Of a DNA stretch of 64,000 bases, positions 50,992 to 60,490 are shown piece after piece. The notes beneath the pieces are model-generated. The model was given only the letters and a program-made list of their open reading frames with translations. It was not told where the DNA came from and ran no database searches. Numbering within the stretch: the stretch's first letter is position 1; each line of letters begins with the position of its first letter. Source of the stretch: Salipaludibacillus sp047795645 (GTDB lineage: Bacteria; Bacillota; Bacilli; Bacillales; Salisediminibacteriaceae); the NCBI RefSeq assembly GCF_047795645.1, contig NZ_CP181045.1, forward strand, positions 4,154,001 to 4,218,000, in the 5' to 3' direction. Position numbers and translations under genes: made by a program.

Positions 50992-53043
50992 TTAATAAAA
51001 TACTAAATTTTCATTCTCATCCAAATGAGCTCGAATATCAAAGTAATCCTTTTTGAAAACATATTGTTTGTCACCGACTTTTATAACAGTGTCTGCCATG
51101 ACTTCTTTGATTTTAATCTGTTGGTCATATGGGACTTCAATGAATGTTTTTACTCCTGAGGCTGAACCTGCTTGCTCAATTGTAACGCCTTCTTTGCCAT
51201 GAATCCGTCCGCCCATTGTTTTCCCTTTAATGGTTACACTTCCATCGGAATGGATGAAAGTGTTCACACAACCCTTGCCTTGAATATAGACATCTCCATT
51301 ACAATGAATCTCACTATTCATTGAGTAATTAAGAGTAATAGAAGAATTGTTTTCTATTGGGCTTTGACATATTTCCATTAAACTATGCGCTTCATTTATG
51401 AGATCATCAACATCAGAATTTGATTTTATTACATTGTGATTGTTAACAAGAAAGCTTTTGTATAACTTTATCGCAAATGTATGCCAGCTTCGGTCGAGTA
51501 AATCTTGTCTTTCATTAATGGCTTTAACTAACTGTGTAGTTGTTGGTTTTAAATCCTTAAATTTAGTCTCTGCCAACACTTTAATAACAGGAGTCAATCC
51601 TTGTTGGCTTTGATACGTGTCCTGGAATTTAGCTGATTGAGTTAATTGTTTCAACACTGTAACGAAAGGTTCAAATATGTGAATGAATGGCTCTAGTTTC
51701 TTAGCTATCTCTTCAAAAACTAAACTGTTCTTACCAGCAATCAGTGAACTATTAATCGAGTTACCTACGATGGTAATTGAATTTCGCGTTTGAATAGAAC
51801 TATGAAAAACATTTCGGTGCATCCATGCAGATCCTTCTGCATCGACGGTCATTTGTTCATTTACATGACCAGTTATTTCAACATCACCGACAAAATGTAT
51901 ATTACCGTCTTCCATATTCAAATCGCCACGATGTAATAGTTTTGGTAGAATAGATACACGTACAAGTTGGCCAATTTGTTCTACTTTCGGTCTGCCCTTC
52001 GTTATTGCAATAATTTTATTTTCTTCTGGCAAATATTCTATCCCACTACCCATCTTGAGAATGACCGGCTCACCTGATTTCGCTTTGAGACTTTCACCAT
52101 AAACATTTATTCCATCTTCTCCAGGAGTCGGATCCATAATAGTAGCTAACATTTCTCCTTCCTCTATGGAAGGAATGTAAATGGATTCTCTGAAATCAAT
52201 GCTTCCATCGATTTTTTCAGAAAAGGGTGTTGTTCGCTCGTGAATGTCGATAGAGTAAGAAACTTCTCCATTGGAGCCGTCTTTGGGCAACATTCCTTCA
52301 GCAATTATATATGATTCTGGTTCGCTGGATTGACATGCAGATTTGATTCGATCGTGCTGAATATTTTCAGTAATTTTCATTTTTTCTAATTGGTCATAGA
52401 CATCTTTTTCTGTAAGCTGGTTGTTAACTTGTGTGGCTTGAGCGACTTGAATCTTTATTACGTCAGTAGGAGGGTGGTCTTCTATGGATGGGATAATATA
52501 ATAACCAGGTTCAACAGCTAGAGTTACCTCTTGGTGTTGCTGGTCCACCTTCACCGACCACTTTGTTTCAATCGCTTTTGTCTCTAAGTCGAACTTTAAT
52601 AAATCACCATTAGTTAAATAGGTTCTACCTTTTACAGGCTCACTATTTTTTAAAACAGTAAAATCCGGTGGCACTTCAAGTAGTGGTTTTTTCGTTTCTG
52701 TGTCTTGAAAGTAGAGGCTACCATCTTTGACCCATGCTTTGCCTTGTAAATTTTGGTTAGAAAGGTCTGACAAAGGGGTAGCTTGCGATGGGGATGAGTG
52801 GTGATCTTGAATCTCCTTTTTAAGCCAATCTTCCCATCCAGAATCATTTTGATCGCTAGTTGTAGAGTTGTCTATTTTAGAAACAATGATTTTTGCCTTT
52901 GATCTATTGAGTCCAAATAGGCGCTCAGAACCTGGATCAACAATTTCAATATGCACATCTTTTTTTTCTAGTTTTAATTGATGGAGTGCCTTCTCAATGG
53001 CAGAATCCACATTTTTACCTTGAAATATCAATGACTCAGTCAA
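50992..53043 (-). CDS. Jag-N/FapA (DUF342) family protein
   Basis: A ~683-residue soluble protein. The N terminus (~1-60, ESLIFQGKNVDSAIEKALHQ) is a Jag-N domain. The rest is FapA/DUF342: a beta-rich region (~195-420) and a C-terminal right-handed beta-helix-like part (~520-650, NGDVYIQGKGCVNTFIHSDG). FapA proteins influence flagellar or polar assembly in some bacteria. I prefer the TTG at 53043, 7-9 nt after GAGGTGGTGA, to the GTGs at 53055/53052 that lie inside that SD. A c-di-GMP riboswitch precedes it, tying it to the motility/sessility decision. Confidence 0.8.
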   Translation of the reverse strand: MTESLIFQGKNVDSAIEKALHQLKLEKKDVHIEIVDPGSERLFGLNRSKAKIIVSKIDNSTTSDQNDSGWEDWLKKEIQDHHSSPSQATPLSDLSNQNLQGKAWVKDGSLYFQDTETKKPLLEVPPDFTVLKNSEPVKGRTYLTNGDLLKFDLETKAIETKWSVKVDQQHQEVTLAVEPGYYIIPSIEDHPPTDVIKIQVAQATQVNNQLTEKDVYDQLEKMKITENIQHDRIKSACQSSEPESYIIAEGMLPKDGSNGEVSYSIDIHERTTPFSEKIDGSIDFRESIYIPSIEEGEMLATIMDPTPGEDGINVYGESLKAKSGEPVILKMGSGIEYLPEENKIIAITKGRPKVEQIGQLVRVSILPKLLHRGDLNMEDGNIHFVGDVEITGHVNEQMTVDAEGSAWMHRNVFHSSIQTRNSITIVGNSINSSLIAGKNSLVFEEIAKKLEPFIHIFEPFVTVLKQLTQSAKFQDTYQSQQGLTPVIKVLAETKFKDLKPTTTQLVKAINERQDLLDRSWHTFAIKLYKSFLVNNHNVIKSNSDVDDLINEAHSLMEICQSPIENNSSITLNYSMNSEIHCNGDVYIQGKGCVNTFIHSDGSVTIKGKTMGGRIHGKEGVTIEQAGSASGVKTFIEVPYDQQIKIKEVMADTVIKVGDKQYVFKKDYFDIRAHLDENENLVFY

Positions 53044-53061
53044 GGCAATCACCACCTCTTC

Positions 53062-53093
53062 AAATAAATTGTAGAAGCAGACTTTTCTGCTTC
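53062..53093 (-). terminator. expression-platform hairpin of the c-di-GMP riboswitch
   Basis: GAAGCAGA-AAAG-TCTGCTTC (minus strand) is an 8-bp hairpin that begins at the 3' end of the aptamer and is followed by TACAATTTATTT. It can act as a weak terminator competing with the closing helix P1. Confidence 0.55.
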
Positions 53094-53172
53094 GGCAGCT
53101 CGGCGATCATAGAAGATGTCTTCCTTAGACCCGTAGCTTTGCGCCACTATTTTTCAATAGGTTTGCCATTAT
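53090..53172 (-). ncRNA. class I cyclic-di-GMP riboswitch (GEMM-I)
   Basis: Minus-strand reading gives the GEMM-I core: GGCAAACC (53160-53167), a CTATT-GAAA-AATAG tetraloop helix, GCGCAAAGC (53136-53144), GGGTCTAAGG (53123-53132) and GCCGAGCTGCC (53094-53104). TGGCA and TGCC close P1. It sits 47 nt upstream of the Jag-N/FapA gene. Confidence 0.92.
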
Positions 53173-53380
53173 CGTCAGTTAATGTAATATTGTAGTAATT
53201 TCTACTTATATCATACTCTATTTTGTTAATGATGAAAACGTTTATTTCAGCTCTTAAAACATTATTGCTGTGTTTGCGTGAGCATTAATTTCTTCTTGAT
53301 CATTAGAAATCATTTGTCATGCTTAGTGACAAAGAACTATACTCTAGCTAGGTGAGTATTTAGTAAATAAGGTGGTTACC

Positions 53381-53788
53381 ATGAAACTGAAAATTTGGAT
53401 AATAATATCGATATTTTTTGGCGGGGTACTCGGAACGTTGCTTAGGTATGTCATCAATTTACAAACGATGACATTACTTTTCCCTATAGGGACTGTCATT
53501 GAAAATTTGCTGGGTAGCTTTTTACTTGGGGTGTTAACAGGATGGATTGTTGTGAAAGTAATTCCTCCTGTTGTGAAGGAAGGAATAGGTGTAGGATTTT
53601 GTGGTGGATTCACGACGATGTCAACGTTAGCTGCAGATTCTGTATTTTTAGCAGGGCAAGAGACGTTATTTCAAGCCAGTTTGTATCTTGCAGTCTCTTT
53701 GTTAGGTGGAGTTGCACTAGCGTTTCTTGGCATCGCTATTGGACAGAGAGTAGCAACGGGTAAGAAGAAAGCAGGTGTTAAAGTGTGA
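53381..53788 (+). CDS. crcB: fluoride channel subunit FluC/CrcB (1)
   Basis: A 135-residue, four-TM fluoride exporter subunit. The conserved pore segment is GFCGGFTTMSTLAADS and the N-terminal GGVLGTLLRYVI is present. The ATG at 53381 follows AAGGTGG. Its stop overlaps the second subunit gene by 4 bp (GTGA), so the two probably form a heterodimer. No fluoride riboswitch is visible upstream. Confidence 0.92.
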   Translation: MKLKIWIIISIFFGGVLGTLLRYVINLQTMTLLFPIGTVIENLLGSFLLGVLTGWIVVKVIPPVVKEGIGVGFCGGFTTMSTLAADSVFLAGQETLFQASLYLAVSLLGGVALAFLGIAIGQRVATGKKKAGVKV

Positions 53789-54162
53789 ACATCCTTATTG
53801 TCGCCTTAGGTGGAGGTTCTGGAGCAGTATGTAGATACTTGCTTGGTTTATGGATCAAAAATAATACAAAACAGAGAAAGATTCCTACCGCAATGCTATA
53901 TGTTAATTTACTTGGTTCATTAGGGTTGGGAGTTTTGTTTGGGCTACTTTATCAGGAAACCCCTTTCGTAGACTATGATAACCCAATATTTTTACTACTC
54001 GGAGTCGGTTTCTTTGGTGCTTTTACGACGTTCTCAACTTTTACTGTGGAAGCATCTAGCTTGATGAATAAAAGTAAGTGGCGAGAGCTAGGAATTTATA
54101 TTGGATTTTCAGTAACTGGATGTATTGCTATGTTTGTTTTAGGGATGTTTTTAATAACTTAA
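53785..54162 (+). CDS. crcB: fluoride channel subunit FluC/CrcB (2)
   Basis: A 125-residue, four-TM FluC subunit. GGGSGAVCRYLLG at the N terminus and GFFGAFTTFSTFTVEASSL contain the conserved Arg, and the Phe/Thr/Ser of the polar track. It starts at GTG overlapping the upstream stop. Confidence 0.92.
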   Translation: MNILIVALGGGSGAVCRYLLGLWIKNNTKQRKIPTAMLYVNLLGSLGLGVLFGLLYQETPFVDYDNPIFLLLGVGFFGAFTTFSTFTVEASSLMNKSKWRELGIYIGFSVTGCIAMFVLGMFLIT

Positions 54163-54171
54163 AGGCAGATG

Positions 54172-54206
54172 AAAAACGCATGATCCCTAGGACCATGCGT
54201 TTTTTA
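54172..54206. terminator. bidirectional intrinsic terminator
   Basis: AAAAACGCATG / CATGCGTTTTT, 11-bp perfect stem, 11-nt loop, between convergent genes. Confidence 0.9.
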
Positions 54207-54213
54207 CTATGAA

Positions 54214-56088
54214 TTATTTTTTATCCTTCTGGTGATCTTGATCTGATTCGTCTTTTTTATCTGCTTCCAAATCTCCGTTTAATTGATCACCAATATCGTC
54301 ACGTAAGTCGTCATAAATTTTCTCTTTAAATTCATCATAGACTTCTTTCTTAATATCATCGTATACTTCATCTTTGACTTTTTCATAGACGTCCTTTTTT
54401 ATTTCTGTGTAGGCTTGATCTTTAAAATCATCATATGCTTCGTCTTTCATTTGTTCATAAACATCATCTTTTATTTCGTCGTACGCTTCATCTTTGAAGT
54501 CATCGTAGATGTTTTCTTTCATCCCACCGTATACTTCTTCTTTGACTTTTTTGCGCTCACGTTTCGAGGTGTGGAGTCTGTCAGCTTTTAAATCTTTCCC
54601 CATCATCAGTAATAAAGAAAAGATCATGACCAACATGATAATCGCAAACGGCAGAGCGGCAACGATGGAAGCGGTTTGTAACCCCTCGAGTCCACCACTG
54701 ACTAATAAAACACTTGCAGTACCTGCAATTAATAGTCCCCAAATTACTTTGATCGATAATTTAGGTGCTAAACTTCCAGCACTCGTCATTGCACCTAAAA
54801 CATATGAAGCCGAGTCTGCTGACGTGATAAAGAAGACGACAATCAAAAGCACAGCCAAAATACTCATGAAAGTACTAAGTGGTAAATTTTCTAACATGGC
54901 AAACAAGGCAACCTCGACGTCATTTTGGACAAGACCACCGATTTGATCATTGCCGCCTAAAATCATATCTAAGGCGGTACCACCAAATGCAGTAAACCAT
55001 AGTGCTGCTAATAGAGAAGGGACAATTAATACCCCTGCAACGAATTCACGAATCGATCTTCCTCTAGATATTCGTGCAATGAAAATCCCCATAAATGGTG
55101 CCCATGAAATATGCCAAGCCCAAAAGAAGATCGTATTATTGCCAAGCCATTCACCGTCACCAAACGGGTTTAAATCCAAGCTCATTTGCGTCACATTTGT
55201 GATGTAGCCGCCGACCGTCGTCACAAAATTTTGCGCAATGAACAATGTTGGCCCAGTAATGATAACGAAAAGTAAAAGTATTGCAGCGATGGTTATATTG
55301 AGTGTACTTAAAATTTTAATACCTTTGTTGATACCGGTAGCGGCCGAGAACATAAATAAGACCGTAACGATTGCAATAATTGATAATTGCGTCGCTGGGG
55401 TATTTGGAATCCAATCGATTAAGTAAGATAGTCCACCAGTAATTTGCAAGGCACTAAGACCAAACGTTGTAGCGACACCTGTTGACGTTGCCAATACAGC
55501 AAGTACGTCGATCCCTTTTCCGAGAGGCCCATGCGCTCTGTCTCCTAAAATAGGTTGAAAAGCAGAACTAATCAATGCTGGTTGATCTTTTCTGAATTGT
55601 ACATAGGCTAATGTGAGTGCTACTAAAGAAAAGATTGCCCATGGGTGTAGTGCCCAATGGAATACTCCGTAACGGAGACCAGCGGCAGCGCGAACACCTT
55701 CTGATGCACCAATGTAATCTGGGTGTGGATCAGAAAAGTAAAGGACAGGTTCTGCAACTCCCCAAAATACAAAGCCCACACCAATACCGGCGGAGAACAA
55801 CATCCCCAACCATGTAATGAATTTATATTCTGGTTTTTCATCTGGTTTCCCAAGTTTTAGCTTACCAAAAGGGCTTAGTGCTAAAAATAGGACAAATGCG
55901 ATAAAAATCGCTGTTGTTAACATGTAAAACCAACCGAAGGTGTCTAAGGTAAACGCTAATGCTGTCTCGGAAACTTCTGCTAATGAACCAGGTCCGAGCG
56001 CCCCCCAAATAAGGAATAATAAGACTAAGGGTGCAGAGATATAAAAAACAATATTTGGTTTTTTTGTTTCGTATTCATATTTTTCCAT
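54214..56088 (-). CDS. BCCT betaine transporter with octapeptide-repeat C-terminal tail
   Basis: A ~624-residue betaine/carnitine/choline transporter, 12 TM. The aromatic substrate box is in WAWHISWAPFMGIFIARISRGRS (nt ~55050-55120), and GIGVGFVFWGVAEPVLYF is the TM3 glycine stretch. This is typical of OpuD-type glycine-betaine uptake. After the last TM helix there is a ~120-residue charged tail, where about 11 repeats of K-[DEK]-[DENQ]-[VAI]-Y-[DE]-[DE]-[hydrophobic] follow one another. I chose the ATG at 56088; a CATCCG...CGGATG hairpin precedes it and may hide the SD. A TTG at 56145 is an alternative. Confidence 0.9.
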   Translation of the reverse strand: MEKYEYETKKPNIVFYISAPLVLLFLIWGALGPGSLAEVSETALAFTLDTFGWFYMLTTAIFIAFVLFLALSPFGKLKLGKPDEKPEYKFITWLGMLFSAGIGVGFVFWGVAEPVLYFSDPHPDYIGASEGVRAAAGLRYGVFHWALHPWAIFSLVALTLAYVQFRKDQPALISSAFQPILGDRAHGPLGKGIDVLAVLATSTGVATTFGLSALQITGGLSYLIDWIPNTPATQLSIIAIVTVLFMFSAATGINKGIKILSTLNITIAAILLLFVIITGPTLFIAQNFVTTVGGYITNVTQMSLDLNPFGDGEWLGNNTIFFWAWHISWAPFMGIFIARISRGRSIREFVAGVLIVPSLLAALWFTAFGGTALDMILGGNDQIGGLVQNDVEVALFAMLENLPLSTFMSILAVLLIVVFFITSADSASYVLGAMTSAGSLAPKLSIKVIWGLLIAGTASVLLVSGGLEGLQTASIVAALPFAIIMLVMIFSLLLMMGKDLKADRLHTSKRERKKVKEEVYGGMKENIYDDFKDEAYDEIKDDVYEQMKDEAYDDFKDQAYTEIKKDVYEKVKDEVYDDIKKEVYDEFKEKIYDDLRDDIGDQLNGDLEADKKDESDQDHQKDKK

Positions 56089-56482
56089 TATAGTGCCATC
56101 CGAATAAAAACGGATGTCCCCCTCTCTGTATTGAATGCCTCCCAATTAATTGAAAATCAACCTCATCATATATTATTAGGATATTTCGATAACTTTATCA
56201 TTAGTCATTTATAGTAAGCTTACTTAAACCCACCATCTAGCTTACTAATCATAACCTTCTTGAAAAAGTCTACTTGCAATCATAAATTTAATTTTCCCAT
56301 TTGTCTATAGAATGAAACAATTCATTTGAAAAAGTAATAATCTAGACAATTCCTGTTACTTTAACACTATATTTAAAGAGGGATTATGAGAAAAAAGGAA
56401 ATTGTCTTAATAAAGAGAAGTAGTATGAATGTTCCTAAGGAATAAATGAAATAGGATATACTAATAAAAAAGAGGTGAGGTA
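56089..56482. other. divergent intergenic region, BCCT gene and csaA
   Basis: Contains the CATCCG / CGGATG hairpin near the BCCT start (about 56096-56115) and an AGTAAGCT (56213-56220) / AGCTTACT (56239-56246) inverted repeat that could be an operator. No gene seen. Confidence 0.45.
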
Positions 56483-56815
56483 GTGGCAACTTATGAAGAT
56501 TTTCAGCAAATTGACATGAGGATTGGGACAGTTATTGATGCAGAAGCATTTCCAGAAGCAAGAGTTCCAGCGATCAAATTGAGAGTCGATTTTGGAGAAA
56601 AAATCGGCGTTAAGCAATCAAGTGCACAAATTACGAAACGTTATGAACCGAGAGATCTTGTTGGACGCCAAGTGACTGCAGTAGTCAATTTTCCACCAAT
56701 GAGGATCGCAGGGTTTTCTTCAGAGGTGTTAGTATTGGGCGGAATTCCGGAAAAAGGTGATGTCGTGTTGCTAAATGTAGACGAAATAATTCCGAATGGA
56801 ACAAAAATTAGTTAA
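56483..56815 (+). CDS. csaA: CsaA-like tRNA-binding-domain protein
   Basis: A 110-residue OB-fold protein, dimeric in B. subtilis, with chaperone activity and tRNA binding. The family core DMRIGTVIDAEAFPEARVPA and RQVTAVVNFPPMRIAGFSSEVLVLG are intact. It starts at GTG with GAGGTGAGG upstream. Confidence 0.93.
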   Translation: MATYEDFQQIDMRIGTVIDAEAFPEARVPAIKLRVDFGEKIGVKQSSAQITKRYEPRDLVGRQVTAVVNFPPMRIAGFSSEVLVLGGIPEKGDVVLLNVDEIIPNGTKIS

Positions 56816-56830
56816 TTTAAAATTGATAAA

Positions 56831-56854
56831 AGGCAGTTGAGCATAATTCTGCCT
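56831..56854. terminator. weak hairpin between csaA and the DUF2628 gene
   Basis: AGGCAG / CTGCCT, 6 bp with a 12-nt loop. Minus-strand tail TTTTATCAATTTT; it may serve either convergent gene. Confidence 0.4.
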
Positions 56855-56944
56855 CTGTTAATAGACAATTGCTTGTCTACTTTCAAACTTAGTTGTCTTT
56901 TCTAAGTTTCCTGACTCGATGTCCTACATTAAATTCGCTTATGT

Positions 56945-57847
56945 TTAATTTGGAGGAAGAATAGAGAACTCTGCTTCCTCTTCTAAATTTTCGTCAATAT
57001 ATATTTCTAGGCGATAGTCGCCTGTTTTAGTGACGGGGTTTTCAGCATCAATTAAATTAAGCGTAATACGATTTGACGAAAAACGATTATAGGATCGCTC
57101 TCGTTCGATTGTCCAGTTGTTTTCTTCGTTAAAATCTTTGTAAAATAGTATCATCTCGAACGTCTGGTTATCAACAGGTTTTTCACCATAATAAAGAAAA
57201 TTAATTCTTGCGTCATATTTTAAAAAAGTAGGATTTTGTTCTACATCTAAGATGCCAGCTGGTGTCGGTTCATTATCAGAAAAGATATAGGCACCGTAAG
57301 GAAGGTCGGGATTAAAAGTCCATTCGTCAACAGCATAGGTAGGAACAATCAATAAGAACGAGATGAGTATGGGAACGATGAATGCACTGACCCAAGAAGT
57401 GCCCGTTTTATTAAACAAAGGAGCACTGGGTTTGGAAACCTGGTTTTCTTTCATTTGAATAAGTTGGATGATCCGATTCGTATATAATGCATTGCCTTTT
57501 AATCCAAAAAAAATATTTATTAATAGCGGAAAGACTAATGTCCACATTACCCAAGATGGTTCAGATAGCCAGCCTATGTGAATTAGGTATGGTATAAATG
57601 CAACGAAGACGGAACTTAAAAAATAGAGTGAAAAAAATACGAACGTCCAAGTATACATATGTCGATAGGCAAGCCATGCAGGCGTGAATAAAAAAGCAGC
57701 CCAGTTCCATCCACTGTAGGTTAATGGGGAACGGTGTTTTTCCCATTTTTCACTGTAGTAGCCAATGTTTTTTTCGACAATGCTGAAGACAGATGGGTTT
57801 TGACTTGATAGATGAACTTTTTGTTTGTCAGAATTAAAATGACTCAT
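56945..57847 (-). CDS. DUF2628-like membrane protein
   Basis: A 300-residue protein with a DUF2628-type N-terminal segment (WNWAAFLFTPAWLAYRHMY), about four TM helices, and an extracellular C-terminal domain of ~130 residues. AAAGGAG precedes the ATG. Function unknown. It is divergent from a lipoprotein gene. Confidence 0.7.
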   Translation of the reverse strand: MSHFNSDKQKVHLSSQNPSVFSIVEKNIGYYSEKWEKHRSPLTYSGWNWAAFLFTPAWLAYRHMYTWTFVFFSLYFLSSVFVAFIPYLIHIGWLSEPSWVMWTLVFPLLINIFFGLKGNALYTNRIIQLIQMKENQVSKPSAPLFNKTGTSWVSAFIVPILISFLLIVPTYAVDEWTFNPDLPYGAYIFSDNEPTPAGILDVEQNPTFLKYDARINFLYYGEKPVDNQTFEMILFYKDFNEENNWTIERERSYNRFSSNRITLNLIDAENPVTKTGDYRLEIYIDENLEEEAEFSILPPN

Positions 57848-57958
57848 AGCAAATTAGCTCCTTTGTTTCTTCGTACGTATAGTTTATCATTAATAATAGA
57901 CAGTGATAAAGAAAGAGAACGAAACTATATTTTTCTTCACAGGACAGGGGTGGGACAA

Positions 57959-58579
57959 ATGAATAAAATATATGTTTTTCTAACTATCATGTTCGTTTTC
58001 ACCCTGCTAATAGGTTGTGACCTGAATGACCAAGAAAATGAAGCAGAGGTTCATGGAGAGTTTCCGTATCATTTCATAAGTGAAACGTTTACTTACGATA
58101 GGTTTGATTATCCTGAAGAGTGGGATGTAACTTCAGTTTCTTCAAATGTAGAAATGACTTATCGTGATGAAGAAAATCCGAACAACCATCAATACGCGAG
58201 CACGCCATATCGATATCATTTTAAATTTGGGAGGAAAGCAGAGACGAACGAAGTTTCAGAGGAAGTAATAGAAGAATTTAATGCTAACCAGGCGGCGAAT
58301 AAAGAAACGCAACGTCAACTCTTTTATCATACCTCTTATGATCATTACGCAGATTTTAAATTAAGCTCTAACGGATTTCTCAATATATTAACTGAATTCG
58401 AGGAAGTAGAGAAATGGGAAATTTCTGATGAGCCTGTAATGGTATTGAGGCAAGATGCTGAATGGCAAGCTAATTGGTATCTAAATGGAATTTATTATGA
58501 CTTACATGTGGAAAATGAAGCGGGGATTAATGATAATGAAGTTTTTGAGCAATTATTAGAATTGATGATAGATGGATGA
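57959..58579 (+). CDS. hypothetical lipoprotein
   Basis: A 206-residue lipoprotein. The signal MNKIYVFLTIMFVFTLLIGC ends in the lipobox LIGC. The mature protein is acidic and not recognised. The ATG at 57959 follows CAGGGGTGGG; the longer frame runs into the divergent gene and has no SD. It may act with the divergent DUF2628 protein, but only proximity suggests this. Confidence 0.72.
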   Translation: MNKIYVFLTIMFVFTLLIGCDLNDQENEAEVHGEFPYHFISETFTYDRFDYPEEWDVTSVSSNVEMTYRDEENPNNHQYASTPYRYHFKFGRKAETNEVSEEVIEEFNANQAANKETQRQLFYHTSYDHYADFKLSSNGFLNILTEFEEVEKWEISDEPVMVLRQDAEWQANWYLNGIYYDLHVENEAGINDNEVFEQLLELMIDG

Positions 58580-58648
58580 CCTATGAGGATACACTATCCG
58601 TTTTAAAAAGCTTTTTAAATAGGGATAAGATATGTAATTGTCCGGAGT

Positions 58649-58688
58649 AAAAAACACCTAGCTCATTTTTCAGCTAGGTGTTTTTTAT
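58649..58688. terminator. bidirectional intrinsic terminator
   Basis: A perfect 15-bp stem AAAAAACACCTAGCT / AGCTAGGTGTTTTTT, loop CATTTTTC. Confidence 0.92.
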
Positions 58689-58709
58689 ATTACCACCACA
58701 TTAAGTGAG

Positions 58710-60230
58710 TTAAAGGGCCTTCTTTGTTTGTGCTAAAGCTGCGGTAGCGTTAGCATCAGCCTCTTCTTGTTGCTTTAACTCTTCATTTGTTAAATAATAT
58801 TCCTCTGAAAAAGAATTTTTTGGCTCTTCTAATTTAAAGTAGCAATAGATAAAACTTGCGAATGCTCCAGCAGCAAGAATAAAGAAGAATTGCTGCGCTG
58901 ATACAAATGTGTACAATGTTAGGTAGACTGTCGCACCCACGTTTCCGTATGCTCCAGCCATTCCTGCGATCTGTCCGGTTACTCGTTTTTTTATCATTGG
59001 TATAATCGAATAAGTAGCACCCTCAGCACCTTGAACAAAAACAGATGTTAATACGGTAATAGCGACACCTAGGATTAACGGCCAACCTGAATTTATGAAT
59101 CCCATCCCAATGAGGCCAAGACATATCCCGAACATGTATATAAGCATGACATTCCGACGACTTCCCATTCTATCTGATAGCACTCCACCTAGAGGTCGCG
59201 CGACAAGATTAATAAAGGCGAAGGATGCTGCAATAAGTCCAGCCTGAGAAGCAGAAAGCGAGAATGTTAATTGAAAAAACATAGGTAACATTGAAACGAT
59301 TGCGAGCTCCGCGCCAAAATTGGCAAAATAGGTACTGTTCAAGGCAGCCACATTGTTGAAGTTATATTTGTCCACCTCTGGAACCCCTTCTTTAAGGCGA
59401 GGTACGTTAACTTTGAAAATATTTAATACTTGAAAAATGAGGACTACGACTACCACCGCATAAATAGAGTATAGTATGGTATCTGAAATAAACCCCATTC
59501 CGTTTAGTCTCCATGAACTAAGTGCAACCGCACCGCCAAGTGGAAAGGTCCAAATAATTAGTTTTATCATATCTCCCCAACTACTTACTTCAAGAGCAGA
59601 TGCCTTCTTCGGCTTCACTAATGCTTTGCCTTCGGGAGTATCTCTCACACAAATATAATAAATAATCCCATATAGGAAACATATCACACCAGTGAGAGCA
59701 AGAGCATAGCGGTAACCATTGTCTCCACCGAACATCGCTAATGCAAACCAAGGTAGCAACATCGCGCCTGCAGCGGAACCGAAGTTACCCCATCCACCAT
59801 AAATTCCTTCGGCAAAACCAACATCCTTTGGAGGGAACCATTCAGCTACCATTCGAATTCCAATAACAAAACCAGCACCAATACTACCCAGAATCACTCG
59901 TGAAATCATCAATTGTGCCCACGTATCACCAAAAGCAAATGTGATTGCAGGAATAGACATGATAATCAACAAACCTGAATAAACGACTCTCGGACCATAC
60001 TTATCTAGCAATGAGCCAATAATTATTCGTGCAGGTATCGTTAGTACAACATTACAAATACCAAGTGCGGCGATATGTTGAGGAGTTAGCCATCCCATGT
60101 CTTCCATCATCGTTGTTGCTAACGGGGCCATACTGAACCATGCGAAGAAAGATACAAAGAAAGCAAACCATGTGAAGTGTAATACCTTGATACGCTCATT
60201 CTTGAACTTAAATATTTCTGTTACTTTCAT
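58710..60230 (-). CDS. NarK/NasA-type nitrate/nitrite MFS transporter
   Basis: A 506-residue, 12-TM major facilitator of the nitrate/nitrite porter family. Both nitrate-signature-like segments occur: GIYGGWGNFGSAAGAMLLPW and IAGMAGAYGNVGATVYL. An intracellular insertion of ~60 residues splits the halves. AGGAGGAG precedes the ATG. No nitrate reductase gene is nearby, so the direction and substrate (nitrate or nitrite) are open. Confidence 0.87.
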   Translation of the reverse strand: MKVTEIFKFKNERIKVLHFTWFAFFVSFFAWFSMAPLATTMMEDMGWLTPQHIAALGICNVVLTIPARIIIGSLLDKYGPRVVYSGLLIIMSIPAITFAFGDTWAQLMISRVILGSIGAGFVIGIRMVAEWFPPKDVGFAEGIYGGWGNFGSAAGAMLLPWFALAMFGGDNGYRYALALTGVICFLYGIIYYICVRDTPEGKALVKPKKASALEVSSWGDMIKLIIWTFPLGGAVALSSWRLNGMGFISDTILYSIYAVVVVVLIFQVLNIFKVNVPRLKEGVPEVDKYNFNNVAALNSTYFANFGAELAIVSMLPMFFQLTFSLSASQAGLIAASFAFINLVARPLGGVLSDRMGSRRNVMLIYMFGICLGLIGMGFINSGWPLILGVAITVLTSVFVQGAEGATYSIIPMIKKRVTGQIAGMAGAYGNVGATVYLTLYTFVSAQQFFFILAAGAFASFIYCYFKLEEPKNSFSEEYYLTNEELKQQEEADANATAALAQTKKAL

Positions 60231-60453
60231 AGTAAACTCCTCCTCATTGTTTTTAGTCTAAGGATAATTTGATCGATCACCTTAAACCCTTCTTTCAAAT
60301 ACATGTTTAGGATGTAGTTATTTTCACATACAATTCACAAACTTGTCATAAATTTTGGAAGGTAATGTGACGTGTTTTTTCGATAATTGGGTGGAGAATT
60401 AAGAGGTGACAGGATTTAGAGTAGCGGTGCAAATTCTTTATCAAAGCAAAAGA

Positions 60454-60484
60454 AAGCTCCTCATCCAATTAATGAATAAGGAGC
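60454..60484 (-). terminator. probable terminator of the flavin reductase gene
   Basis: AGCTCCT / AGGAGCT, 7 bp with extra pairing CAT / ATG inside; minus-strand tail TTCTTTTGCTTTG. Confidence 0.65.
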
Positions 60485-60490
60485 TATCCT

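Noticed and set aside
53300..53380. Fluoride riboswitch before the FluC pair
   Set aside because: The conserved crcB aptamer elements are not visible in the short leader.
57812..57958. Longer start for the lipoprotein at 57959
   Set aside because: It would overlap the divergent gene's start and bury the lipoprotein signal peptide.
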